Source of the DNA: Phycisphaerae bacterium
GTDB taxonomy: Bacteria; Planctomycetota; Phycisphaerae; Phycisphaerales; UBA1924
Length of the DNA: 64,000 nucleotides
Assembly (NCBI GenBank): GCA_016793805.1
Contig: JAEUIZ010000029.1
Coordinates: forward strand, 1-64,000
Direction: 5' to 3'
This document shows, in pieces, positions 33,568 through 45,351 of this stretch; the first letter of the stretch is position 1, and the number at the start of each line of letters is the position of its first letter. The position numbers and the translations under genes were made by a program. Under the pieces are notes generated by a model. It did not search any database. It was not told where the DNA came from and saw only the letters and a list, made by a program, of their open reading frames with translations.

Positions 33568-35469
33568 ATGAACCTCTGCCTCATCTCCCGAGAGTTCCCA
33601 CCCTTCCACGGCGGTGGCATCGCCACCTACACCCTCCAGTGGGCCCGAGCCCTCGTCGCCCAAGGCCACCGACCCGTCGTCATTACCATCTCCGACACCG
33701 GCGCCGAGGCCCGCGAGGAGATGGACGGCTTCACCGTCGTCCGTCTGCCCTTCATCCGCGGGAACGACTGGTCCGGCCCGCACCCCTCCATCGCCACTCC
33801 CGAGCACGTCGCCGCGTTCCGCGCTTTCTCCCCGGTTGCCGTCTTTGCCGCCCTTGCCGCCCGACGCGTGGTCGAACTCCACGCCGAGTTCGCCTTCGAC
33901 GCCGTCGAGGTCCCCGACACCGGCGCCCTGGGCTGGTTCCTGCTCAACGCCCGTCGGACCCTCGGCTGGTGGCACGATTCCCCTGTGCCGATCATCGCCA
34001 CGATCCACTCGCCCACCGAGTGGATCGCCTTCGGGAACCGCTCGCCCCTCGCCACGCGCCAGGACCGCGCCCTGGCCCGCATGGAGCAAGACTGCATCGC
34101 CCTCGCCGACGGCCTCGTCTGCCCCTCCGACGCCCTCGCGCAGTGGTGCCAGCGCCACTGGTCCCTGCCCCATCGCGCCATCGAGGTCGTTCCCTACGCC
34201 CTCGGCTCGCTCGAGCGCCACGCCGATGCGATCCTCGCCCAGCCCCCGGTGCCCGCCACGCTACCGATCGCCGACCGACCGCCGGGCGATCCCTCGGTGA
34301 GTTCTTCGCCCGCATCTCCTATCCGCTTCCTCTACATCGGTCGCCTCGAACCCCGGAAAGGCATCGACACGCTCCTGGCCGGCTTTGCCATCGCCTGCGC
34401 GCGCGGGCTGGACCTCGAACTCGACCTCGTCGGCGAGGACATCTGGCACCCCGAGACCGCCGGGCCGTTCGGCGCTGCGTGCGTCGAACGCCTCATCCCG
34501 CCGTCCGCGCGCGCACGAATCCGGCTCCACGGCAAGGTCACGCCCGACCGTCTCGCCAGCCTCCGCGCCAACGCCCGCGCCGTCCTCATCCCGTCGCCGA
34601 CGGACAACTTTCCTTTCACATGTGTCGAGGCGATGGCCGAGGGTCGGCTGGTCGTCGCGGCCCGCGCGGGCGGGATGGCCGAGATGATCCGGGAGAACGT
34701 CGAGGGCGTCATGTTCACGCCCGCGAGCGCCGAGCAGGCCGCCAACGCCCTGCACCGCGCCGCCGCGATGAGCCCGGACGCGGTCGTGCGCATGGGACGT
34801 GCCGCTGCCGCTCGCATCCGGGACTACTGCGGCAACGCGCGGGTCGTCGCCCGCCGACTCGAGCACCTCGAGCGCGCCCGCGCCGCGCGCCTCTCTCGCC
34901 TTGCCCCGCCGCGCCCCACCCGACCCGTTGTGGTCATCAACTCCCCTTCCAAGCCGCCCGACGGCTTCGATCGCCTTGTCCAGACCGTCGCGCAGGGTCA
35001 CGCCGACTTTGCGCACGGGTGGACGAGGCCCGCGCCGGACGCCGCGGCGGTGTTCGACACCCCGAGCCTGGAGGGCCTGGCCGACGGCGCACGCACGATC
35101 GGGCCCATGGTTGTCTCGGCCGACGCCGCGACGTCGATCACCGCCCGGGTGCGCACAACCCCGACCGACGCTCCGACGGAGGTGGCGGTCGCGACCTCGC
35201 CGAGCACCTGGGCCGTGGCCGTCGAGTTGGTCGCGTCGGGGCGCACGGGCGTGGTCATTCCCGAGGTGGTGTGCCCCGTGCCCGCGCCGGAACTCGACCC
35301 CGCCGAGACAGAAGCGGCCAGCGCGCCGGCTCGGCATCGGCTCGCCGACGCGGAGCGTGCGAGAGACGCGGCGCTCGCCGAACTGCGCACCATCCACGCG
35401 AGCCGCGGGTGGCGGTGGCTGCAGCGGGTCTATCGCCTGCTCCGCCTCATCCGCCATGGTCGGCGTTAG
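33568..35469 (+). CDS. GT4-family glycosyltransferase with C-terminal extension
   Basis: The 633-aa protein has a GT-B fold. The N-terminal Rossmann half starts CLISREFPPFHGGGIATY with the Gly-rich acceptor loop. The donor half has FLYIGRLEPRKGIDTLLAGF (about 251-270) and the EX7E-like EAMAEGRLVVAARAGGMAE (near 353-371). This retaining family uses nucleotide-sugars for glycan and lipopolysaccharide synthesis. Residues about 440-600 are an extra domain without recognisable motif, and the end (LRTIHASRGWRWLQRVYRLL) resembles the basic membrane-associating tail of other glycosyltransferases. It faces the sulfotransferase genes. ATG at 33568 lacks a good Shine-Dalgarno. Confidence 0.85.
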   Translation: MNLCLISREFPPFHGGGIATYTLQWARALVAQGHRPVVITISDTGAEAREEMDGFTVVRLPFIRGNDWSGPHPSIATPEHVAAFRAFSPVAVFAALAARRVVELHAEFAFDAVEVPDTGALGWFLLNARRTLGWWHDSPVPIIATIHSPTEWIAFGNRSPLATRQDRALARMEQDCIALADGLVCPSDALAQWCQRHWSLPHRAIEVVPYALGSLERHADAILAQPPVPATLPIADRPPGDPSVSSSPASPIRFLYIGRLEPRKGIDTLLAGFAIACARGLDLELDLVGEDIWHPETAGPFGAACVERLIPPSARARIRLHGKVTPDRLASLRANARAVLIPSPTDNFPFTCVEAMAEGRLVVAARAGGMAEMIRENVEGVMFTPASAEQAANALHRAAAMSPDAVVRMGRAAAARIRDYCGNARVVARRLEHLERARAARLSRLAPPRPTRPVVVINSPSKPPDGFDRLVQTVAQGHADFAHGWTRPAPDAAAVFDTPSLEGLADGARTIGPMVVSADAATSITARVRTTPTDAPTEVAVATSPSTWAVAVELVASGRTGVVIPEVVCPVPAPELDPAETEAASAPARHRLADAERARDAALAELRTIHASRGWRWLQRVYRLLRLIRHGRR

Positions 35470-35511
35470 GTCGCGGCGTCTGGCAACCGCGAACGCGTGC
35501 CGATCGACGGA

Positions 35512-38154
<2,643 letters not shown>

Positions 38155-38247
38155 TCAACGCCAAACATGAGCCCGCACACAGGCCCCGCATCGACCGTTG
38201 TTGCTGCACTCCTGCTCGCTCGATCACCCCTCCAAAACCGGCATGGA

Positions 38248-38253
38248 ATCATA
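38248..38253 (-). promoter_or_regulatory. Candidate -10 box of gyrB
   Basis: TATGAT on the minus strand lies about 124 bp before the gyrB ATG in the 213-bp divergent spacer with ruvX. No convincing -35 hexamer is found at 16-18 bp, so this is a weak call. Confidence 0.25.
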
Positions 38254-38337
38254 GGCAAAACCAACCCCTGATGCTCGACTGGCGAGGCCGATTTCCGTCC
38301 GCAATTCCAAGCCGCTTTCTGACTCCTACCCTCTCTC

Positions 38338-38802
38338 GTGCGCTATCTCGCGCTCGATCTTGGCGATCGTCGCACCGGGCTCGCGCTGGGCGATCGGCAG
38401 ACTCGTGTCATCTCGCCCCTGCCGCCCATTGAAGTCCCGCTTGCCGCCCGCGATGGGAGTGACCTGATCGAGGCGATCGCCAGGGCCGTGGGCGATGCCG
38501 TGGGCGGCTCGCCCGCGACCATCGTGATGGGGCTTCCATTGAACATGGACGGCACCGAGGGCCCGCGCGCCCGGATCACTCGAGCCTTCGCGCAGCGCCT
38601 CTCGGCACGACTGCATCGGCCGATCATGCTCCATGACGAGCGGCTCACGTCCAGCGACGCCGAGTGGACCCTTGCCGGTTCGGGGCTCACCCACGGGCAG
38701 AAGAAGCAGCGGCGCGACGGGCTGGCCGCGGCCGCGCTCCTCTCCGACTTCCTCGCCTCCCTCGGGCCCATCGACGCCTCGCCCGCCCCAGGATGGACCT
38801 GA
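38338..38802 (+). CDS. ruvX: Putative pre-16S rRNA nuclease / Holliday-junction resolvase-like protein
   Basis: The 154-aa protein is a YqgF-fold RNase H-like enzyme: LALDLGDRRTGLALGD at the N-terminus with the catalytic Asp, VMGLPLNMDGTEGPRA in the middle, DERLTS, and a C-terminal DGLAAAALLSDFL helix with Asp. E. coli YqgF matures the 5' end of 16S rRNA. The start is GTG at 38338; no nearer ATG keeps the first strand. It diverges from gyrB (213-bp spacer) and is followed after 37 bp by the LolA-like gene. Confidence 0.9.
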   Translation: MRYLALDLGDRRTGLALGDRQTRVISPLPPIEVPLAARDGSDLIEAIARAVGDAVGGSPATIVMGLPLNMDGTEGPRARITRAFAQRLSARLHRPIMLHDERLTSSDAEWTLAGSGLTHGQKKQRRDGLAAAALLSDFLASLGPIDASPAPGWT

Positions 38803-38839
38803 CACCCGCCGCCATTCCTGCCGATACTCTCCTGGGACC

Positions 38840-39748
38840 ATGACCATGCCAATCCTCAAGGCGCTGCTCCTCCTCGCGTGCGTGCCGTCGAGCGCCCCGG
38901 CCATGCAGCCGCAGCCGCCGCAAGTGCAGGTTCTGCCCGACCGATCGACAGAAGCGGCGAAGTTCCTGGACGAACTCGAACGCGCCGACGCTGGGCTCCG
39001 GCGACTCGTGGGCGAGATCAAGTACCAGCGCACGTTCGACCTCGTCGGCGACCGCCAGACCCGCTATGGACGGATCGCGTACACCGCCGAGCCCGCCTCA
39101 GAAGGTGCGCCGCCCGCGCGCAAGTTCGCGGTCCTCTTCGACCGCTTCGAGATCGGGAGCGTGGTCCGCAACGAGGAGAAGGCGTACATCTTCGACGGGC
39201 AATGGCTCGTCGAACGCATCCCGGGTGAGAAACTCTTCAAGAAGCACGAGGTCGTGCCGCCGGGCGAGAAGTTCGACCCGCTCCGCCTCGGCCAAGGCCC
39301 GTTCCCCATTCCGATCGGGCAGCGCCGCGCCGACATCCTGGAGCGATTCACAGCCGACCTGGCGCCCGCCGAGTCCGGGCTGGAGCCGGGCGACGCGCTC
39401 TCGGAGGCCGATGCCTCTGCCGTGCGCGATTTCGTCTCGGGCACGACGCAGATCAAACTGGTCCCGCGCGACGGAGTACCCGAGGCCGAGGACTTCCGCG
39501 AGGTTCGGCTGTGGTACACCCGCGACGCCAGCGGACGTTGGCTGCCCCGCCTCGCTCGGACCATCAACCCTTCCGGGGACTCCACGCTCGTGTTTCTCAT
39601 CAACGTTCGCACGCTCCACGCCGGCGAGACGCCCACCGCCGAGACCTCTATCCCCGCCTCGATGCTCGACACGACGACGCCCGGGGAGGGCTGGGACGTG
39701 AGCATCCAGCGCTGGGCGGGCAAGGCCGAGCCCTTCGGCGGCCCCTGA
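38840..39748 (+). CDS. Exported LolA/outer-membrane-lipoprotein-sorting-like protein
   Basis: The 302-aa protein has a signal peptide ending APAMQ. Its beta-rich body resembles the LolA/LolB half-barrel family in its planctomycete form: LRRLVGEIKYQRTFDLVGD, RKFAVLFDRFEIG, EKAYIFDGQWLVERIPGEK, FPIPIGQRRADIL and LVPRDG. This family carries lipophilic molecules across the periplasm or is an exported relative of unknown cargo. It lies 37 bp after ruvX and 19 bp before the TPR peptidase gene, so it is likely co-transcribed with the latter. The start was chosen for the signal peptide; no clear Shine-Dalgarno is seen. Confidence 0.65.
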   Translation: MTMPILKALLLLACVPSSAPAMQPQPPQVQVLPDRSTEAAKFLDELERADAGLRRLVGEIKYQRTFDLVGDRQTRYGRIAYTAEPASEGAPPARKFAVLFDRFEIGSVVRNEEKAYIFDGQWLVERIPGEKLFKKHEVVPPGEKFDPLRLGQGPFPIPIGQRRADILERFTADLAPAESGLEPGDALSEADASAVRDFVSGTTQIKLVPRDGVPEAEDFREVRLWYTRDASGRWLPRLARTINPSGDSTLVFLINVRTLHAGETPTAETSIPASMLDTTTPGEGWDVSIQRWAGKAEPFGGP

Positions 39749-39767
39749 ATCAATCGCGGAGCCACGG

Positions 39768-42464
39768 ATGCGCCCCACACGACTCTGCTCCACGCTCGCC
39801 GCACTCGCGCTCGCCGTCGCCTCACCGGCGCAGGTGTGGATGGACGCGCCGCGTCCCGCGCGCATCGCCGAGCCCCCGCCGACCTCTGATTCCGTGACCG
39901 CGCTGCTCAACGCCGCCTACCTCCGCGACGACGAGGCCAAGGACCTGCGCATCTTCCACGGGCTATGGACCGCCGCGGACCTCGACACGCCCGCCCGCCG
40001 CGCCCGCGCTGCGCTCCTCGACGCCCGATTCGACGATGCGTCGCTCGGATCCCCAGACGCCGACGACACCGACCGTGCGGCGGCGCTCCTGGCCCTCGGT
40101 AGGCCAGCCGACGCCCAGGCGCTCCTCCGCGAGGAGGGGTCTGCGCGTGCCCGCCGCCTCCGCGCCGAGGCGCACGAGGCGATGGGCGAGCGTGACCGCG
40201 CCATCGCCGAGGCCGAGGTGCTCGCCTCCGACCTGGTCGCGGGCAAACTGCAAGCCCCCGCCGATGCCGTCGAGGGGGTCGCGGCACTCCGCTTGCTGGC
40301 CCGCCTCAAGCCGCAGCAGCAGCCCGCCGGGGGTGACTATCGACACATGATGTCCTCGCTTGGCCTGGCCCGCGAGCGCGGAGGCCGGCTCGACTGGCGT
40401 ATCCCGCTCGCCGAGGCCGAGATCCTCTTTGAGAAGCACAACCGCGCCGAGGCCGCCCAGGCCGTCACCCGCGCGCTGGCGCTGAACCCGCGTCTCGTTC
40501 GTGCGTGGGCTCTCGTCGGGCGAGCGGCCGCGGAGGGCTTCGATTTCGCCAACGCCGAAGCCATCGCCCGAAGGATCGACACGATCGCGGGGGCTCCATC
40601 GCTGGCCAGCGTGGGCGTGCTCGTGCGGGCGAGGCTCAAGCAGAACGACCCCGATGGCGCCGACGAGGCCCTCGCGCCGCTGGCCGAGAGCGCCGTCGCC
40701 GAGGCGATCTCGCTCCGCGCGTGCATCGCCGCCGCCCGCTACGACCTCGACGCCGTCGAGGCGCTGCTGGCGCGGCACGACGCCGTCGCCCCGGGCTCCG
40801 CCGCGGCGCTGCTCGAGGTCGGTCGAACGCTGAGCGACGCGCGGCAGTACGAGATGGCGGCCGCGTTCCTCCGCCGCGCCGCCGAGCGCGCCCCCTTCCA
40901 GGCCGAGCCCGTCGCCGAACTCGGCCTGATGGGCCTCCAATCCGGCGACGACCAGCAAGCGATCGACAACCTCGCGCGAGCCGCCGCGCTCGACCCGTTC
41001 GACCTGCGCGTCGAGAACTCGCTGAAACTCGCCCGCGAACTCCAGACCTACGCGCGCCTCGAGACCCCGCACTTCATCGTCCGCTTCAAGCCGGGCGTCG
41101 ATCAGGCCCTCGCGGACCTGATGCCCGACGCGCTCGAGGGGATGCACCGCCGCGTCACCGGGCCAGACGGGATCGATCACGAGCCGGCCCGCAGGACCGT
41201 GATCGACCTCATGCCCGACCACCGCTGGTTCTCCGTCCGCATCGCGGGCGTGACTCAGATCCACACGATGGCCGCCTCCACGGGCCCGACGATCGCCATG
41301 GAAACGCCTCGCGAGGGGCCCGGGCACAGCATCGGCGCCTACGACTGGCTCCGCGTGGTACGCCACGAGTACACGCACACGGTCACGCTCTCGCGCACGC
41401 GCAACCGCATTCCGCACTGGTTCACCGAGGCCGCCGCGGTCTACATGGAGGACTCCCCGCGCGACATCACGACCTGCCGGCTGCTCGAGTCCGCCCTCGA
41501 CGCCGGGCAACTCTTCGACCTCACCGCGATCAACGTGGCGTTCGTGCGCCCGCGCCGGCCCACCGACCGCTCCCTCGCCTACGCCCAGGGCCATTGGATG
41601 TACGAGTACATCGTTCGGCGGTGGGGGGGGCGCGCGCCGCTGGACCTCATGGATCGCTACGCCGCGGGCGATCGCGAGCAGCAAGCCTTCCCCGCCGTGC
41701 TTGGGATCTCGACCGACCAGTTCCTCGCCGACTTCAAGGTCTGGGCCCGCGAGCAACTCGTGGCGTGGGGCCTCGGGCAGCGACCGGGCGAGCCGACGAT
41801 CGCCCAGATCCTCCTGGCCGAATCCGCCGCTGACGATCCCGACGCGCTGGCGCACGACCTCGCCTCGTTCGTCGATGAGGTCGGCACGTCCGCCGCCGCG
41901 GGCGCCGCGGCGAATCGCGAGTGGGACCACGACGTGCCCGCGCCGTCGGAAGCGATGGCCCTGCGATGGCTCGAGCGATTCCCCAAGCACCCGGACCTGC
42001 TCGAGGCCGCCGTCAAATACGCCCTTGAGGCCGCGGGGCAAAAGGCGACCGCGGAGTTGGTCCCGCTGCTGCGTCGCTACGCCGACGCGAGGCCCGTGGA
42101 CCCGCTCCCGCACCAGAAACTGGCCCAACTGGGCATGGCGAACCCCGAGACGATGGACCCGATCCAGCACCTTCGCTACCTCGACGCTCGCGAGCAGAAC
42201 TCGCCGGTGTACGCGGCGGAACTGGCTCGCCGCGCCGCGGCCGCGGGCGACTGGACGAGCGCCTTGGCATCGGCCGCGCGCGCCGTGACCGTCTCGCCGT
42301 ACGACCCCCCCATGCGCGAACTCGCCGCCCGCATCGCGATCCAGGCCCGCGACCTGGCCGTCGCCCGTCGGCACCTCGTCGCGCTCACGCTCATCGAGCC
42401 GTCGCAGGCCAAACGCCACCGGCAGCGGCTCGACGCCCTCGACCGCATGATCCAGGGCAAGTGA
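39768..42464 (+). CDS. Exported TPR protein with gluzincin-type metallopeptidase domain
   Basis: The 898-aa protein has a signal peptide (ending ASPAQ). A long TPR-like helical region follows (about 100-440: ARERGG, ALNPRLVRAWALVGRAA, AAALDPFDLRVENSLKLARE). Then comes a Peptidase_MA-like domain with the zinc motif HEYTH (533-537) and a third-ligand Glu554 in HWFTEAAAVYMED, 17 residues beyond the last His. More helical repeats fill 680-890. The design suggests a periplasmic protease or processing factor that selects substrates through TPRs. It follows the LolA-like gene by 19 bp. The substrate is unknown. Confidence 0.8.
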   Translation: MRPTRLCSTLAALALAVASPAQVWMDAPRPARIAEPPPTSDSVTALLNAAYLRDDEAKDLRIFHGLWTAADLDTPARRARAALLDARFDDASLGSPDADDTDRAAALLALGRPADAQALLREEGSARARRLRAEAHEAMGERDRAIAEAEVLASDLVAGKLQAPADAVEGVAALRLLARLKPQQQPAGGDYRHMMSSLGLARERGGRLDWRIPLAEAEILFEKHNRAEAAQAVTRALALNPRLVRAWALVGRAAAEGFDFANAEAIARRIDTIAGAPSLASVGVLVRARLKQNDPDGADEALAPLAESAVAEAISLRACIAAARYDLDAVEALLARHDAVAPGSAAALLEVGRTLSDARQYEMAAAFLRRAAERAPFQAEPVAELGLMGLQSGDDQQAIDNLARAAALDPFDLRVENSLKLARELQTYARLETPHFIVRFKPGVDQALADLMPDALEGMHRRVTGPDGIDHEPARRTVIDLMPDHRWFSVRIAGVTQIHTMAASTGPTIAMETPREGPGHSIGAYDWLRVVRHEYTHTVTLSRTRNRIPHWFTEAAAVYMEDSPRDITTCRLLESALDAGQLFDLTAINVAFVRPRRPTDRSLAYAQGHWMYEYIVRRWGGRAPLDLMDRYAAGDREQQAFPAVLGISTDQFLADFKVWAREQLVAWGLGQRPGEPTIAQILLAESAADDPDALAHDLASFVDEVGTSAAAGAAANREWDHDVPAPSEAMALRWLERFPKHPDLLEAAVKYALEAAGQKATAELVPLLRRYADARPVDPLPHQKLAQLGMANPETMDPIQHLRYLDAREQNSPVYAAELARRAAAAGDWTSALASAARAVTVSPYDPPMRELAARIAIQARDLAVARRHLVALTLIEPSQAKRHRQRLDALDRMIQGK

Positions 42465-42485
42465 AGCGCGCCCGCCGGCTCGGTC

Positions 42486-43178
42486 CTATCGCAGCCACTC
42501 GCGGAACCTCGCCTCTAACTCCGCGGCGAGTTCCTTCGCGCTCAGCCCATCGCTTGGCTTGTAGATCGGATGGAACCGCACCACCGATCGGCTTGGGCGC
42601 ACCAGGCTGCCCCAGGCCGTGCGAGCGTCGGGCGTCCCGCCGATCGTCACCCCAAGCACCGGGGCCCGCGAGCGAGACAGGATCAACCCCACGCCGGGTT
42701 GGAATGGCATGAGCACGCCCCGAGGCCGCTCGATCCCGCCCTCTGGAAAGATGCCCAGCACCCCGCCGTCGGCCAGATGCCGGATCGCCTCGCGGGCGCC
42801 GGTCGCCTCGCCTTTGATCCGATCCACGAAGATCACCCGGGCCCAGCGCCAGAACCACTCCCCGGCGGGGTGCCGCATGTCCGTGGCCATGACGAAGCGA
42901 ATCTCAAACCAGCACGCCGCCTGCACCAGCAACGGGTCCACGCCCGCGGTGTGGTTCATCACGACCACCAGCGGCCCCGGGCTCCGCCCGCCGGGCAGGT
43001 GCTCCTCGCCCTCGACACGGAGCCGATGCACGACGCGCGCATACAGGCGCAGGAACCGCCACGCGAGCCCGGCCTCGACATCTCCGCGCGGCCCAGCAAG
43101 CAACCAGCGGCAGATCGCCGCCCATGCCACGAGCCCGATCAGAATCAGCCCGGCCCAGATCACGGGCCGATCGTACAC
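42486..43178 (-). CDS. 1-acyl-sn-glycerol-3-phosphate acyltransferase-like
   Basis: The 230-aa protein has an N-terminal membrane helix (6-27), the acyltransferase motif NHTAGVDP (His76-x4-Asp81), FPEGGIERPRG (144-154) and a later P-V-GVTIGG segment, all of the PlsC family. It esterifies lysophosphatidic acid or a related lysolipid with an acyl chain. The start is GTG at 43176-43178, 15 bp after the stop of the upstream secretin-N-like gene, so the two probably share a transcript. Without other lipid genes nearby the true acceptor is uncertain. Confidence 0.85.
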   Translation of the reverse strand: MYDRPVIWAGLILIGLVAWAAICRWLLAGPRGDVEAGLAWRFLRLYARVVHRLRVEGEEHLPGGRSPGPLVVVMNHTAGVDPLLVQAACWFEIRFVMATDMRHPAGEWFWRWARVIFVDRIKGEATGAREAIRHLADGGVLGIFPEGGIERPRGVLMPFQPGVGLILSRSRAPVLGVTIGGTPDARTAWGSLVRPSRSVVRFHPIYKPSDGLSAKELAAELEARFREWLR

Positions 43179-43193
43179 GCGCGGGGCGCGGGG

Positions 43194-44138
43194 CTACTTC
43201 CGCGAACCCCCGCCGCCTCCACCCCCGCCGCCTCCACCACCCGCGCCGCTGCCGCCGCCGCCACCGACCGCGGTGACCGGCGCCTTGCCATAGCCGGCGA
43301 CGCGCGAGAGCCCGGCGTCTGAGTTGATCGAGACGTACCGCTTGCCGTCCACCATCCTCGCGGTCGTGGAACGGCTGGGCCAGAAGCGATAGCCGTTGAT
43401 CCCGCGGTGCATGTAGTCCGGCGCGTTCACCAGGATGCTGTTCTGGTAGTAGGTCATCGTCCCGCCGGAACCGCCGTTCTCGCCCCACTGCTCCGTCTCG
43501 ACGATCGAACGGATGAGGTCCATGATCTCAATGGCGCGGTCCTGCCGCTCCTTCCGCTCCAGGTTCTCGTCCCGCTCTTGCTCCTGGCGGAAGGGGCTCC
43601 GGCCGGAGCCGCCCTGGGCCGATTGCAGCGCTTGCTGGAGGTCGATCCGCGGGACCTCGCGATAGTCCTGCAACTCGAGGAGCAGGTCGCTGATGTCGTA
43701 GATCTCGATCCGCTTGGTCTGATTGAGCCGCGAGCGAGGGCCGATCTGCAGCGTGCCGGTCTCGGTGAGTTGCCAGGTGTTCGTGCTCGTGTCCGTGCGC
43801 GCCTGGTCGAGGACCTTCTCGATGAGCGCGAGCACGGAGAGGTTGTTGGCCTTGACCGAGATCGTCTTGTCCTTCTCCAGCCCGTCGCTGCTCCGGTCGT
43901 CGAGCCACAGCGGTTCCAGGTCCAATCCGCTGAAGTCGCGGATGAAGGAGATCACGTCCTCGAGCCGCTTGTCGGCGAAGTCCACCGTGATCGTCCGCGA
44001 GGTCGCGCGGATCAGCGTGTCACGGCGCGGGTCACCCGTCGAGACCACCGTCGATCCCGAGTCGGACTGGGCGACTGCCGCCGACGCCATGCCCACAAGC
44101 ACACCCGCCGCCACCACGCACACCGCTGTCTTCCTCAT
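43194..44138 (-). CDS. Exported secretin-N (STN)-like protein with polyglycine tail
   Basis: The 314-aa protein has a signal peptide (ending AAVAQ). Residues 45-110 (TITVDFADKRLEDVISFIRDF, then DKTISVKANNLSVLALIEKVL) resemble the STN/secretin N-domain that binds pilus or secretion partners. Residues 130-235 are helical and charged. The C-terminal 30 residues are a glycine-dominated, disordered tail ending GSRK. There is no secretin barrel, so it cannot form the pore itself. ATG at 44138 has AAGGAG a few bases upstream. It is the first gene before the acyltransferase; a link to type II secretion or pseudopilins is only suggested. Confidence 0.6.
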   Translation of the reverse strand: MRKTAVCVVAAGVLVGMASAAVAQSDSGSTVVSTGDPRRDTLIRATSRTITVDFADKRLEDVISFIRDFSGLDLEPLWLDDRSSDGLEKDKTISVKANNLSVLALIEKVLDQARTDTSTNTWQLTETGTLQIGPRSRLNQTKRIEIYDISDLLLELQDYREVPRIDLQQALQSAQGGSGRSPFRQEQERDENLERKERQDRAIEIMDLIRSIVETEQWGENGGSGGTMTYYQNSILVNAPDYMHRGINGYRFWPSRSTTARMVDGKRYVSINSDAGLSRVAGYGKAPVTAVGGGGGSGAGGGGGGGGGGGGSRK

Positions 44139-44536
44139 GGCCTTCTCCTTCGGAGGACTCCATCCGGCACGGGCCGATTCGGCCCACGCCACCACGGGTT
44201 GGACCCGCACGCCGACCAACAACCATAGGTCCGACGCTCGGGCTTCAGACGGGTTCCCCAATCATCGGCCCAAACCCGGGGCCCCCCTTCCGTGCGCTCT
44301 CTTTCGGCGATTCCGCCCGACAAGCCAAAGTTGGCCCCCGGACCGGTCGATAACTCCCGCGCGACCGCTCGGCGCGGCCGCTGCCACCGATGCCCAAACG
44401 CAGAAAGGCCTCGGATTCGTCGGCCAAACGACCCCAGCGTCGTTCCCGACGCCGCACAGGAGGGGCGAGTTCCGTCGCTCCCGAGCGATGCCCGTGTTGG
44501 GCCTGGCTCGATGCACAGACACCAAAAGGAGATCGC
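44139..44536. other. 398-bp divergent spacer
   Basis: This spacer separates the STN-like gene and the Asn/Phe/Pro-rich gene. It must hold two promoters, but I find no good -35/-10 pairs, DnaA-like boxes or strong hairpins. The frame of the + strand gene stays open upstream to 44390, with a very basic sequence, yet the AAGGAG at 44526-44531 argues that translation begins at 44537. Confidence 0.4.
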
Positions 44537-45292
44537 ATGTCCACCACGTTCACCAACGGCACCACGTACCCCTTCCCCACCAACACCGGATTCAACCCCA
44601 ACGCCGGGCCCTACGGCTGGGGCACCTGCCAGACTACCGGCAACTTGTACCCCATCCCCACCGGCACCAACCCCAACTTCACCAACCCCAACTTCTCCAA
44701 CCCCAACTTCAACCCGTCCGGCGGCACCTCGTTCAACACCTTCAACCCATTCGCCAACTGGACCAACCCGATCTTCGGCTCGCCCACGCCGGCCTACATC
44801 CCGACCTTCAACTCGTCGTTCAACTCGCCCACCAACCCCTACGCGGGCAACTTCAACCCCTTCGTGAACACGCTCGGCGGCCCCACCTTCATCCCGACGC
44901 CGTGGGGCTTCGTCCCCTCGTTCCCGACGAACGCCTGGTTCAACCCCTCCAACGGGTTCGGTTCGACCAACTGGTCCAATCCTTGGAACTGGACCAACTC
45001 GTTCTGGGGCAACACCACGCCGACCAACTTCGGCTATTCCCGCGGCATCCCCTTCAACGGCTTCGTCCCCTCCTTCAACCCGGGCTTCGCCAATCCCAAC
45101 TTCGGCAACAGCCAGGGCATCTTCGGCACCTCCATGTTCCACGGCTTCCCCGGCTTCCCCACCTCCTGGTTCAACCCCGGGCCCTTCGGCTACGCCGGCA
45201 TGCCCACGCCCAACTTCAGCAACCCCACGAACACCACCTACCAGAACGGCACCGACAAGACCGGCTCGTGCTGCGTCGGTCTGGCCGCCTGA
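44537..45292 (+). CDS. Low-complexity Asn/Phe/Pro/Gly/Thr-rich protein
   Basis: The 251-aa protein is built almost entirely of N, P, F, G, T, S and W, with NPNF repeats (NPNFTNPNFSNPNFNP near 46-61) and NPFxN/NWTN spacers. It has only three Cys (one near 31, two in the C-terminal GSCCVGLAA) and almost no charged residues. It has no signal peptide and no transmembrane segment. Such composition suits a phase-separating, structural or shell-forming protein; this is speculation. AAAAGGAG five bases before the ATG at 44537 and a strong terminator after the stop argue that it is a highly expressed single gene. No homologue is recognised. Confidence 0.65.
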   Translation: MSTTFTNGTTYPFPTNTGFNPNAGPYGWGTCQTTGNLYPIPTGTNPNFTNPNFSNPNFNPSGGTSFNTFNPFANWTNPIFGSPTPAYIPTFNSSFNSPTNPYAGNFNPFVNTLGGPTFIPTPWGFVPSFPTNAWFNPSNGFGSTNWSNPWNWTNSFWGNTTPTNFGYSRGIPFNGFVPSFNPGFANPNFGNSQGIFGTSMFHGFPGFPTSWFNPGPFGYAGMPTPNFSNPTNTTYQNGTDKTGSCCVGLAA

Positions 45293-45302
45293 GTCCCAGG
45301 GC

Positions 45303-45321
45303 AGCCGCGCTCGCCGCGGCT
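45303..45321 (+). terminator. Perfect 7-bp hairpin after the NPNF gene
   Basis: AGCCGCG-CTCGC-CGCGGCT forms a compact GC stem 10 bp beyond the stop. It has no U tract and may stabilise the mRNA 3' end ahead of the true terminator. Confidence 0.4.
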
Positions 45322-45351
45322 TGCTCGGCTAGGACTTCCCGAGATTTGTGC

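Noticed and set aside
39963-42419. 818-codon minus-strand frame
   Set aside because: Antisense shadow of the TPR/HExxH peptidase gene; Gly/Arg/Val/Glu repetitive composition.
44390-44536. Basic N-terminal extension of the NPNF protein
   Set aside because: Composition changes sharply at 44537, where an ideal Shine-Dalgarno and ATG lie.
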